NCBI RefSeq assembly: GCF_000220835.1
Contig: NZ_GL985606.1
Location: 1,621,811 to 1,685,810 of the forward strand
From: Actinomyces sp. oral taxon 448 str. F0400
Lineage (GTDB): Bacteria; Actinomycetota; Actinomycetes; Actinomycetales; Actinomycetaceae
DNA length: 64,000 bases
Direction: 5' to 3'
Shown: positions 1 through 7,889 of the stretch, piece after piece
Layout of the letters: each line of letters starts with the position of its first letter
Position numbering within the stretch: the stretch's first letter is position 1
Program-made: the position numbers and the translations under genes
The notes under the pieces: generated by a model
Told to the model about the DNA's origin: nothing
The model's database searches: none
What the model saw: only the letters and a program-made list of their open reading frames with translations

Positions 1-2
1 CC

Positions 3-1766
3 ATCCCGCTGAGTCTGGCGGCCCGACGTTTCCGGCCGCCGCGCCACCGCTACGACCCGCGTCCCGGAGCGGAGGCGCCGGACGGGTCCGCCCTCGGGTC
101 GGTGATCGCGAGCATCCTGCTGGCCGTGCTCGCGATGGCTGCGGTGCTCGCCGTGTCCGCCGCCGGTTCGTGGAGCCGGGCCGAAGATCCCCTGACCCGC
201 GCTGCGGCCGACGGGCGCACCGTCACACTCCTGGGCACTGTGCAGACCGAGCCGCGGGTGGTGGCCGGGCCCCGCCGTACAGTGGTACTCACGGACCTGG
301 CCGTCACCGACGTCGACGGGAGCGCCTCGCGCCTGAGCGCCCTGGTCCTGGGTAACGAGGACTGGTACGACCTGCCCATGGGCGCCGTCGTGCGCGTGCG
401 GGCGACGCCCCGTCCCGGTGAGGCGGGCGACGCCCGGGCGGTCGTCCTGGGATCCGACGCCGCCGTACGGCTCGAGGCGCCCGCCGACGGCGTGCTGGGA
501 ACGGTCGGATCCCTGCGAGCGGGACTGGCCGACGTCGTGGGAGCACCAACGACGGCGTCGGGCCGGTGGCACTGGCCCGAGGGCGCGCGCGAACTGGTGA
601 GCGGGGTGGCCCTGGGCGACGACCATGCCCTGCCTGCCGACGTCCGTTCCGACATGCGGGTGGTATCCATGACCCACCTCACGGCGGTCTCCGGCCAGCA
701 TGTGGCTATCGTCCTAGGGCTGATCATGAGTGGGCTCGGCGTGCTGCCCAGGCGGTGCCGGGCCGCCGCCGGCGTCGTGGTCCTAGCGGCACTCGTCGCT
801 CTGGTCAGGCCCGGCGGCTCCGTCCTGCGCGCGGCGGCCATGGGCGGAGTTCTCCTCGCGGGCGTGGCGGCGGGACGGCGCTCCGCCTCCTTCCCGGCGC
901 TGTGCGCCGCCGTCACCGTCCTGCTCCTCATCGACCCCTGGCAGGCGCGCTCCTACGGCTTCGCCTTATCCGTGGTGGCGACTGCGGGCATCCTTCTGGG
1001 CTCCGAACCCGTGCGGGCGGCCCTGACCCGTCGGCTGCCCCGGTGGCTGGCCGGCGCTCTGGCCGTGCCGTTGGTCGCTCAGGCAGCCTGCGGGCCCGTC
1101 CTCGTGCTCCTCCAGCCCCAGGTGAGCACCTGGGCTGTGCCCGCCAACGTTCTGGCCGCCCCGCTCGTGCCCCTGGCGACGGTCGCCGGCCTCCTCGCCG
1201 CGCTGCTGGCGCCGTGGTGGCCCGCCCTGGCGGCGGTTGTCGCCTGGCCGGCGACAGCCGCCTGCGCCTGGCTGGTGGGCGTCGCCGGATTCTTCGCCTC
1301 CCTGCCGGGGGCGAACCCGGGATGGCCGGGTGGGGCCGCCGGCGCACTCGCCCTGGCCGGCCTCGAAGCCGCCGGCGCGGTCCTCGCCTCGCGACGGGGA
1401 CGCGCGCGCCTGCGCGCTGCGCCTCGGGTCCTCGCCGCGGTGGCGGGCATGAGCGCGGCGACGGTACGTGGCAGGCTTGCTCCATGGCACCGACCCGACC
1501 CCCCCGAGGCTCTCGGCGCGCACCGGCGGGACCCGCCTGGGACCAGGTCGATCTCGCGCCGGTCGTCCTCATCCGTGCGGGCGAGGAGATCCTCGCCGAT
1601 CGAGCCGTCGCCCGACTCCTGGACCAGGCGCGTCGGAAGGACGCGTCGACTGAGATCAGCACCGTCGAGGCCGCCGCCTACGAGCCCCACCAGCTCGACA
1701 CCTTCGTGTCCCCCTCCCTGTTCGGTGAGCCCAAGCTGGTCCTCGTGCCGGATCTGGAACGGATGA
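3..1766 (+). CDS. comEC: ComEC/Rec2-family DNA-uptake channel, 5'-partial, abnormal 3' end
   Basis: The reading frame is already open at the window edge, so the N-terminus is missing. The translation is hydrophobic with many membrane segments. It contains the competence-domain signature around 600-720 (a run reading MTHLTAVSGQHVAIV), typical of the ComEC channel that moves single-stranded DNA across the membrane during transformation. No metallo-beta-lactamase-like domain (DVGQGD-type start) follows the membrane domain. From about 1484 to the stop at 1766 the frame overlaps holA, and the residues there are Arg/Ser/Pro-rich and look like out-of-frame reading of holA. The gene has therefore either lost its own stop and C-terminal domain through an indel or deletion, or is a shortened ComEC. 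The family call is solid; the 3' boundary is not. Confidence 0.75.
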   Translation: MPLSLAARRFRPPRHRYDPRPGAEAPDGSALGSVIASILLAVLAMAAVLAVSAAGSWSRAEDPLTRAAADGRTVTLLGTVQTEPRVVAGPRRTVVLTDLAVTDVDGSASRLSALVLGNEDWYDLPMGAVVRVRATPRPGEAGDARAVVLGSDAAVRLEAPADGVLGTVGSLRAGLADVVGAPTTASGRWHWPEGARELVSGVALGDDHALPADVRSDMRVVSMTHLTAVSGQHVAIVLGLIMSGLGVLPRRCRAAAGVVVLAALVALVRPGGSVLRAAAMGGVLLAGVAAGRRSASFPALCAAVTVLLLIDPWQARSYGFALSVVATAGILLGSEPVRAALTRRLPRWLAGALAVPLVAQAACGPVLVLLQPQVSTWAVPANVLAAPLVPLATVAGLLAALLAPWWPALAAVVAWPATAACAWLVGVAGFFASLPGANPGWPGGAAGALALAGLEAAGAVLASRRGRARLRAAPRVLAAVAGMSAATVRGRLAPWHRPDPPEALGAHRRDPPGTRSISRRSSSSVRARRSSPIEPSPDSWTRRVGRTRRLRSAPSRPPPTSPTSSTPSCPPPCSVSPSWSSCRIWNG

Positions 1767-2515
1767 CCGACGCGCTGGCCAGTGACCTGCTGGCCTACAC
1801 GGCCGCCCCCGATCCCGACGTCGTCCTCCTTCTGCGTCACAACGGCGGACGGCGCGGAAAGAAGCTCCTCGACTCCCTGGCGCGATCGCCCCACCCGGTG
1901 GTCACCATCGACGCGGTCAAGTCTCCCAAGGATAAGGCCGCCCTGGTCTCCGCCGATGTGCGCAGGGCCGGCCGTCGCATAGAGCCGCAGGCCGTCGGGG
2001 CGCTCGTCGACGCCCTCGGATCGGATCTGCGCGAGCTGTGCTCGGCTGTCGAGCAGCTGATCGCCGACACTCGAGGCACCATCACCCTAGCCGCCGTCAA
2101 CACCTACTACGCGGGACGTTTCGAAGCCACCGGTTTCACCGTCGCCGACGCCGCCGTCGCGGGTGACGTCGCCAAGGCCATCACCTCCCTGCGTCACGCC
2201 ATCGCCACCGGCACGCAGCCGGTGCCGATCGTCGCCGCTCTGGCGATGAAGGTCCGCCAGCTCGCCCGCGTGGCCGCGCTGGGGGGCAGACGGGGCGTCA
2301 GTCCCAAGAAGCTGGGAATGGCGCCCTGGCAGGTCGATCGGGCCCGCCGTGAACTGTCCGGATGGTCGGACGACGCCCTGGCCGCGGCCATCGTGGCCGT
2401 CGCCCGCGCCGACGTTGAGGTCAAGGGCGAGGCCCGGGACTCGGTGCATGCGGTCGAACGGGCGGTGCTCGCCATCTGCACGGCCCGGCGCGCCCGTCCC
2501 CGCCCGCGCCGGTGA
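1484..2515 (+). CDS. holA: DNA polymerase III subunit delta
   Basis: Delta subunit of the clamp-loader complex, which opens the beta sliding clamp. The 343-residue product has the HolA opening (PVVLIRAGEEILADRAV near residue 26). It has the family's middle section (KLVLVPDLERM, then VVLLLRHNGGRRGKK) and the C-terminal helical collar (VPIVAALAMKVRQLARV). The ATG at 1484 is the first start that keeps the conserved N-terminus. The frame is open upstream, but that part only shadows comEC. The gene normally sits next to comEC and rpsT in Actinobacteria; here the rib operon lies between holA and rpsT on the opposite strand. Confidence 0.93.
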   Translation: MAPTRPPRGSRRAPAGPAWDQVDLAPVVLIRAGEEILADRAVARLLDQARRKDASTEISTVEAAAYEPHQLDTFVSPSLFGEPKLVLVPDLERMTDALASDLLAYTAAPDPDVVLLLRHNGGRRGKKLLDSLARSPHPVVTIDAVKSPKDKAALVSADVRRAGRRIEPQAVGALVDALGSDLRELCSAVEQLIADTRGTITLAAVNTYYAGRFEATGFTVADAAVAGDVAKAITSLRHAIATGTQPVPIVAALAMKVRQLARVAALGGRRGVSPKKLGMAPWQVDRARRELSGWSDDALAAAIVAVARADVEVKGEARDSVHAVERAVLAICTARRARPRPRR

Positions 2516-2563
2516 ACGGCGGCGCACCCGCCCGCTTCGCAGCGGCGTCGGCGGTCCGGCCCC

Positions 2564-3034
2564 TCAGCCGCGCAGGGACGCCAGCGCCGCCGCCGTCTCC
2601 ATGGCCGCGCACGCCGCCTCATGGCCCTTGTCCTCGTTCGCCCCGGGGCCGCCGCAGCGGGCGAGGGCCTGCGCCTCGTCTTCGCAGGTCAGCAGCCCGA
2701 AGCCCACGGGCACGCCGCTGTCGAGAGCAACCCGAGCGAGGCCGTCGGTCGCGGCGCGGCACACGTAGTCGAAATGCGGCGTGCCCCCGCGGATGATCAC
2801 GCCCAGCGCCACCACCGCGTCCGCCCGTTCGGCCGCGGCTGCGGCGAGCACCGGCAGCTCGAAGGAGCCCACTGCCCGCACTACCTCGGCTTCGGCGCCC
2901 GCCTCGCGGGCCGCGCGCAGGGCGCCGGACAGCAGACCGTCCATGACCCGCTCGTGCCATCGGGCGGCGATGATCACCACCGTCATCCCGTGGGCCGCCG
3001 GCGCGACCTGCCCGGGTGCCCCTGATCCGCTCAT
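2564..3034 (-). CDS. ribH: 6,7-dimethyl-8-ribityllumazine synthase
   Basis: Penultimate enzyme of riboflavin synthesis. It condenses 5-amino-6-ribitylaminouracil with 3,4-dihydroxy-2-butanone 4-phosphate and usually forms a capsid-like oligomer. The 156-residue product carries the family motifs GSFELP, RGGTPHFDYVC and NEDKGHEAA, with the catalytic His in GGTPHFD. It is the last gene of the rib operon; its ATG overlaps the ribBA stop by 4 bp (ATGA), so the two are probably translationally coupled. Length is normal for the family. Confidence 0.97.
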   Translation of the reverse strand: MSGSGAPGQVAPAAHGMTVVIIAARWHERVMDGLLSGALRAAREAGAEAEVVRAVGSFELPVLAAAAAERADAVVALGVIIRGGTPHFDYVCRAATDGLARVALDSGVPVGFGLLTCEDEAQALARCGGPGANEDKGHEAACAAMETAAALASLRG

Positions 3035-4302
3035 CGTTCCCGTCCTTCGTCGCGTCCGTTGTGTCCCGGCCGCCCCGGGGTGTCGAGCCCCGCCAGCAGG
3101 TGACCCATGCGATCGCGTTTGGCGCGTAGATAGGCCAGATTCTCACCGGTGGTGAAGGTCGGGGTCGGCACACGCCGGGCGACGCTCACACCGTAGCGCT
3201 CCAGACCGGCGACCTTGTCCGGGTTGTTCGTCATCAGCCGCACCGAGCGCACACCCAGGTGGCGCAGAACCTGGGCCGCCGTGGCGTAGCTGCGGGCGTC
3301 GGCCGGCAGTCCCAGGGCGACGTTGGCGTCGAGGGTGTCCAAGCCCTCCTCCTGCAGGGCGTAGCTGCGCAGCTTGGCCAGCAGACCGACGCCCCGTCCT
3401 TCGTGGTCGCTGGCGTAGACGAGCACGCCGCGGCCTTCGGAGCTGATCGCCTCCAGGGCGGCGCCCAGCTGAGGACCGCAGTCGCACCGTCGGGAGGCCA
3501 GGACGTCCCCGGTCAGGCACATGGAGTGAACACGTGCGAGCACGTCGGTTCCGTCGCCGATCTCACCGTGCACCAGCGCCAGATACTCGGCGCCGTCGAC
3601 CCGGCTGCGCAGGCCGTGCACGACGAAATCGCCGTGGGCCGTGGGCAGGCGCGTACTCACGACCTCCTCGACGAGCGATTCGGTGAGCCATCGGTGGCGC
3701 TCCACGTCGGAGATGGAGATCATGGGCAGGCCGTAGGCGTCGGCGAAAGCCCGCAATTGAGGACGGCGCGCCATGGTGCCGTCGTCGTTGACGACCTCGA
3801 CGAGCACTCCGACCGGACGGTGCCCGGCTAGACGCATGAGATCGACGGCGGCCTCGGTGTGGCCCCTCCGGGCCAGAACCCCGCCCTCGCGGGCCCGCAG
3901 CGGGAAGACGTGACCGGGGTGCACGAGGTCGGCCGGTGAGGACGCGGGGTCGGCCAGCACGTGGAGGGTGCGGGCCCGATCCGCCGCGCTGACCCCGGTC
4001 GACACTCCCGTACGCGCATCCGCGCTCAGAGTGAAGGCGGTGCGCTTGGGGTCGGTGTTGCGCTCGGTCATCATGGGGATGGCGAGCCGGTCCAACTCTC
4101 GGCCGCTCATGGGCGCGCAGATGATGCCCGAGGAGTAGCGGATGGAGAAGGCGAGCCGGTCGACGGTCGCCGTGGCCGCCGGGAAGATGAGGTCGCCCTC
4201 GTTCTCCCTGCTCACGTCGTCCACGACAATGAGAGCGCCCCCGTCGCGCAGGGCGGCCAGAGCCCGGTCGATTGTATCCAGGCGGGTGTCCGGGCGACTC
4301 AC
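3031..4302 (-). CDS. ribBA: Bifunctional DHBP synthase / GTP cyclohydrolase II
   Basis: Provides both entry branches of riboflavin synthesis: ribulose 5-phosphate to dihydroxybutanone phosphate (N-terminal RibB), and GTP to the diaminopyrimidinone (C-terminal RibA). RibB motifs are DDVSRENEGD and RRGHTEAAVDL. RibA has the zinc-site cysteines in MCLTGDVLASRRCDCG and the ASDHEGRGVGL segment. The GTG at 4302 begins VSRPDTRL and overlaps the ribE stop by 4 bp; an upstream extension exists but only shadows ribE. The product is 423 residues, normal for RibBA, and both domains look complete. Confidence 0.96.
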   Translation of the reverse strand: MSRPDTRLDTIDRALAALRDGGALIVVDDVSRENEGDLIFPAATATVDRLAFSIRYSSGIICAPMSGRELDRLAIPMMTERNTDPKRTAFTLSADARTGVSTGVSAADRARTLHVLADPASSPADLVHPGHVFPLRAREGGVLARRGHTEAAVDLMRLAGHRPVGVLVEVVNDDGTMARRPQLRAFADAYGLPMISISDVERHRWLTESLVEEVVSTRLPTAHGDFVVHGLRSRVDGAEYLALVHGEIGDGTDVLARVHSMCLTGDVLASRRCDCGPQLGAALEAISSEGRGVLVYASDHEGRGVGLLAKLRSYALQEEGLDTLDANVALGLPADARSYATAAQVLRHLGVRSVRLMTNNPDKVAGLERYGVSVARRVPTPTFTTGENLAYLRAKRDRMGHLLAGLDTPGRPGHNGRDEGRER

Positions 4303-4913
4303 CGCTGCTCCGTCCGAATGCCCGCGCCCATGAGGCGCTCGATGTACTTGGCCATGATATCGACCTCCAGGTTGACACTCCGCCCGGCCTGCTTCGCGCC
4401 CAGCGTCGTGCGGTTGAGCGTCTCGGGAATCAGGGAGACGGTCAATGATCCGGGGGAGTCGGTGACTTCGACGACGGTCAGGGACACCCCGTCGACGGCG
4501 ACTGAACCTTTGACTGCGACGTAGCGGATCAGATCGTCGGGAACGCCGATCCGGACGAGGTCCCACCGTTCGGCGTGGTGACGCTCCAGGATCCGGGTGG
4601 CGGCGTCGACGTGACCCTGGACGATGTGACCGCCCATGCGGTCGCTCGGGCGCAGCGCCCGCTCCAGATTGACGAGGCTGCCGGCGGCCAGCTCGCCCAG
4701 ACACGTCCGCCTCAGGGTCTCGGCCATGAGGTCGGCGGTGAAGGCGTCGGCGCGGACCTCGACGACCGTCAGACAGCACCCGTTGACACCGATGGAATCC
4801 CCGCTTCGGGTCCCCTCGATGACCAGGGGGGCGTGGATCGTCAGCCGGGCCGAGTCCTCGGCGCGCTCGACGCGCTCGACGTCTCCGAGCTCCTCAATGA
4901 TTCCGGTGAACAT
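4299..4913 (-). CDS. ribE: Riboflavin synthase alpha chain
   Basis: Converts two molecules of 6,7-dimethyl-8-ribityllumazine into riboflavin and a recycled pyrimidine. The 204-residue product begins MFTGIIEELG and shows the expected internal duplication of two lumazine-binding barrels. The first has VNGCCLTVVEV and GGHIVQGHVD; the second has VAVDGVSLTVVEV followed by NLEVDIMAKY. The start overlaps the end of ribD by 20 bp, consistent with one operon transcribed leftward from the FMN riboswitch. Confidence 0.97.
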   Translation of the reverse strand: MFTGIIEELGDVERVERAEDSARLTIHAPLVIEGTRSGDSIGVNGCCLTVVEVRADAFTADLMAETLRRTCLGELAAGSLVNLERALRPSDRMGGHIVQGHVDAATRILERHHAERWDLVRIGVPDDLIRYVAVKGSVAVDGVSLTVVEVTDSPGSLTVSLIPETLNRTTLGAKQAGRSVNLEVDIMAKYIERLMGAGIRTEQR

Positions 4914-6036
4914 CGGTGATCCTCCTGCGCATGTCCGATGGTGCGGGTGGCGAAGGACGGCCGCCGTCGGGCGGCTCGCCCCCCTCGCCGCCGGGCGGGC
5001 CGTCGGGGACGTCGGCGACGATCCGCACGGCCAGGTCGTCGCCCTCGCCCAGGAGGCGGGCCCGGGGGCGGGTCAGACGCAGGGCGGCGGCGATGGTGCC
5101 CGCCCCGAAGTCGTCGACGGCAGCGGGGCCGGCCCCCAGCAGAACAGGGGCCAGATAGGCGACGACCTCGTCGATCAGGCCTCGCGACAGGAAGGCGGCG
5201 GCCAGCGTCGGCCCGCCTTCGAGCAGCACGTGGCGGACCTCCCGGCCGGCCAGGACCGCCAGGACCGAGCGCGGATCATGGTCGGCCACCAGCAGGTGCC
5301 GGTCGTCGACGAGCACCTGTGCGCCCTCGGGCACCGTCCGGCGTCCGACGACGACGCGCAGCGGTTGAAGGGCGCGCGGCAGCGGCCGGTCGTCCTCGTC
5401 GCGCACGGTCAGGGCGGGATCGTCGGCCAGGACGGTGCCGGTGCCCACCATGATGGCGTCGCACTCGCGGCGCAAGCTGTGGGCATCGCGACGTGCGACC
5501 GACGGGGTGATCCATCGGCTGGTGGAATCGGCGGCGGCCACGCGCCCGTCCAGGCTCGCCGCCAGCTTCCAGGTCACCAGTGGCCTTCCGCGGGTCACAG
5601 CGAAGGTCCACGCGCGATTGAGGCGCTCGGCCTCCCGACGGCACAGCCCGGAGCGCACTCGCACGCCGGCCTTTCGCAGCCTCGCCGCTCCACCCGCGGC
5701 GAGCGGATTGGGGTCGTCCTGGGCGTAAACGACCTCGGCGATGCCGGCGTCGAGGAGCGCTCGGGTGCACGGCCCGGTGCGTCCTCGGTGGTCGCAGGGC
5801 TCGAGAGTGATGACGGCGACGGCGCCTCGCGCGCGCTCGCCGGCGCGGGTCAGCGCGTCGACCTCGGCATGGGCGGTGCCCGCCCCCCGGTGGTGCCCTT
5901 CGGCCAGGATGCGCCCCTCGGCGCTCACGATGACGCAGCCGACCCGCGGATTGGGACCGGGCGGGGCATCGGGTGAAACGGCGAGACGAAGAGCGCGCCT
6001 CATCGCCGCCGTCTCGGCGGCTGTGAACAAGGCCAT
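4894..6036 (-). CDS. ribD: Bifunctional pyrimidine deaminase/reductase RibD
   Basis: First structural gene of the rib operon; catalyses the deaminase and reductase steps that follow GTP cyclohydrolase II. The N-terminal deaminase zinc site is visible as HAEVDAL and PCDHRGRTGPC. The C-terminal reductase domain includes RPLVTWKLAASLDGR and LLEGGPTLAAAF. I chose the ATG at 6036 because a good AAAGGA ribosome site sits just upstream and MALFTAAETAAM fits the family start; a longer frame reaches into the riboswitch and is rejected. The product is 380 residues. The last 30 or so are Gly/Pro-rich and not conserved in kind. Confidence 0.95.
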   Translation of the reverse strand: MALFTAAETAAMRRALRLAVSPDAPPGPNPRVGCVIVSAEGRILAEGHHRGAGTAHAEVDALTRAGERARGAVAVITLEPCDHRGRTGPCTRALLDAGIAEVVYAQDDPNPLAAGGAARLRKAGVRVRSGLCRREAERLNRAWTFAVTRGRPLVTWKLAASLDGRVAAADSTSRWITPSVARRDAHSLRRECDAIMVGTGTVLADDPALTVRDEDDRPLPRALQPLRVVVGRRTVPEGAQVLVDDRHLLVADHDPRSVLAVLAGREVRHVLLEGGPTLAAAFLSRGLIDEVVAYLAPVLLGAGPAAVDDFGAGTIAAALRLTRPRARLLGEGDDLAVRIVADVPDGPPGGEGGEPPDGGRPSPPAPSDMRRRITDVHRNH

Positions 6037-6122
6037 CGGGTCCTTTCCCCCGGGCTCCGGGGGAGACACCCGTACGCCGCCCCGAGCCCGGGGACCCATG
6101 ACGGCGTCGTATGCCTCGTGCG

Positions 6123-6239
6123 TGCTTCCCATCCGGACTCTCACCGTCGGTCCAGGATTTCCACCTGGTCAACCGGTCGCTTGCGACCGGGTCGCGGACT
6201 CATCACCGCCGGTTCGGACTTCCACCGACCCCAGAACAC
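6123..6239 (-). promoter_or_regulatory. FMN riboswitch (RFN element)
   Basis: Read on the minus strand, the element contains the conserved RFN blocks CCGGCGGTGATGAGTCCGCG, AGGTGGAAATCCTGG, ACCGACGGTGAGAGTCCG and the closing GGATGGGAAG. These match the FMN aptamer known upstream of rib genes. It lies about 87 nt upstream of the ribD start in the right orientation. Binding of FMN is expected to lower rib expression, by termination or by masking translation; I did not identify the expression platform. Confidence 0.95.
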
Positions 6240-6455
6240 ACGAGTTCTACTCGGGGGATGAATCTACCCCGTCGGTGCGCGGGAACTGAGCCCCGCACGC
6301 GGATGTGAGGAGCATCTCGTCGTATGCATCTGCGAGAGGACGTTGTCCGCAAGCCGCGTACCGGCCCCGGTCGCTGGTCTCACGAGTGCCGGCGGCGTCG
6401 GAGCGTGTGCTCGCAGACCGCTCGGTGCCCACGGCGTCGAGCTCGCCGAGCCTCG

Positions 6456-6716
6456 TCAGAGGGCGGCGACGCGCTTGGCCAGCTTGGACTTGCGGTTCGC
6501 AGCCTGATTCTTGTGGATGACGCCTTTGGAGACGGCCTTGTCCAGCTTGCGGCAGGCCTTGCGCAGATGCTCCTCGGCCGCCGCTTTGTCACCCGCGTCG
6601 ATTGCCTCGCGTACGCGGCGCACGTAGGTCTTGAGCTCGGATTTGACGGATTGGTTGCGCAGGCGGGCCTTCTCGTTGGTCTTGATACGCTTGATTTGGG
6701 ACTTGATGTTCGCCAC
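6456..6716 (-). CDS. rpsT: 30S ribosomal protein S20
   Basis: Small-subunit protein that binds the 5' domain of 16S rRNA. The 86-residue product is Lys/Arg/Ala-rich, beginning [16 protein letters not shown] and continuing with the S20 helical pattern ([34 protein letters not shown]). The GTG at 6716 is preceded by AAGAAGG at a suitable distance and gives the standard S20 N-terminus; the upstream extension is not S20-like. It is a monocistronic gene between the rib and trp operons. Confidence 0.97.
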   Translation of the reverse strand: MANIKSQIKRIKTNEKARLRNQSVKSELKTYVRRVREAIDAGDKAAAEEHLRKACRKLDKAVSKGVIHKNQAANRKSKLAKRVAAL

Positions 6717-6906
6717 GGTTGGTGAAGCCTTCTTGATTCGAGTGCGGACAGTGGCCGGAAAGAGGGTTCGCGCACGCGGGCCGACACAAGAAGGTGGTGG
6801 AAGCACCCGGCGGAGCCCGGTCGCCGGACCCCGAAGCCGACCAGGCCGGAGGTCCGAGCTAGCACTCTAGCATCCGGCGACGCGGGGGCGCTGGACCGGA
6901 CCGGGT

Positions 6907-6948
6907 GCGACGCGTGAGGTGCGTCGCCCCCGAGGGCCTCGCCTCGGG
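6907..6948 (-). terminator. Tandem hairpins, probable trp operon terminator
   Basis: Two adjacent perfect 7-bp inverted repeats lie about 80-120 nt beyond the trpA stop. One is GCGACGC (6907-6913) with GCGTCGC (6921-6927); the other is CCCGAGG (6929-6935) with CCTCGGG (6942-6948). No clear T-tract follows, as is common in high-GC actinobacteria. The rest of 6717-7024 holds no gene that I can support, apart from the rpsT upstream region. Confidence 0.4.
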
Positions 6949-7024
6949 CGGCGGGCGCCCGAAGCGGGGGGAGCCGCCAGGGTCACAGGGTGCGCACCGG
7001 TACCCGATTCCGGCGTCGGACGGT

Positions 7025-7888
7025 TCACCGGAGGGTGGCGGCCTTCATCGCGGCGACGAACTCGCGCAGCCCGGCCGTCAGCGACCGCCGTTCGGCGTCC
7101 CAGGCGGCTGAATCCTCGCCCGTTCGCGCCGCCAGGCGGGCGAGGGCCGGTGCGTGTCCCTCGACGATCGCGACCGTAGCCGACCCGCAGATCGCGCCGT
7201 CGGCGCCCGCCGCGATCGCCGCGGCCACCTGCTCTGGACGGGAGATGCCGAATCCCAGCATGACGGGCGCGGCGGCGGCAGCGCGCAGTCGGGCCACCGA
7301 TTCGGCCAGGCCGACGGTGGAGGACGCCTGCTCGATCCCGGTCACACCGGCGCGCGAGACCGCGTAGACGTAACCGCGTGAGGAGGCCGCCACAGCGTCC
7401 AGGGTCCGGGCCGTCGACGACGGGGGGGCGATGTAGACCGCATCGATCCCGGCAGCCCGCGCGGCGGAGGAGAAGGCCGGCGACTCGCGCACGGGCACGT
7501 CCGGCAGCAGCACAGAGTCGACGCCCGCATCCGCGCACCGGCAGTAGAACTCCCCGACTCCCACGGCGAAGGGCACGTTGCCGTAGACGAGCATGCCGAT
7601 GGGCAGCTCGGCGTGCCGCTCGCGCACCCGGGAGATCACCCCCAGGCAGGCGGCGAAGTCGGCCCCGGCCTCGAGCGCCCGGATGTGGGCGCGCTGGATC
7701 GTGGGGCCGTCGGCGACCGGATCGGAGAAGGGGAGGCCCAGCTCCAGGGCATCGGCGCCCCCGTCGACGAGTGCCTCGATGACGGTCTCGGACAGCGCCG
7801 GAGTCGGATCCCCCACCATGACGAAGGGGACGAAGGCTCCCTGGCCGCGGACGGCCAGGCGGGCGAACATCTCGGGGTAGCGGGACAT
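7025..7888 (-). CDS. trpA: Tryptophan synthase alpha subunit
   Basis: Cleaves indole-3-glycerol phosphate to indole and glyceraldehyde 3-phosphate; indole is channelled to TrpB. The 287-residue TIM barrel has the family segments FVMVGDPTPALS, LELGLPFSDPVADGPTIQ (catalytic Glu and Asp), VYGNVPF, LLPDVPVRES and VMLGFGISRPEQV. It is the last gene of the trp operon, starting 1 nt after the trpCB stop, which places it in the usual B-then-A order. Confidence 0.97.
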   Translation of the reverse strand: MSRYPEMFARLAVRGQGAFVPFVMVGDPTPALSETVIEALVDGGADALELGLPFSDPVADGPTIQRAHIRALEAGADFAACLGVISRVRERHAELPIGMLVYGNVPFAVGVGEFYCRCADAGVDSVLLPDVPVRESPAFSSAARAAGIDAVYIAPPSSTARTLDAVAASSRGYVYAVSRAGVTGIEQASSTVGLAESVARLRAAAAAPVMLGFGISRPEQVAAAIAAGADGAICGSATVAIVEGHAPALARLAARTGEDSAAWDAERRSLTAGLREFVAAMKAATLR

Positions 7889-7889
7889 C

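Noticed and set aside
6037..6144. Upstream extension of ribD
   Set aside because: It reads through the riboswitch, lacks a ribosome site, and does not match RibD family starts.
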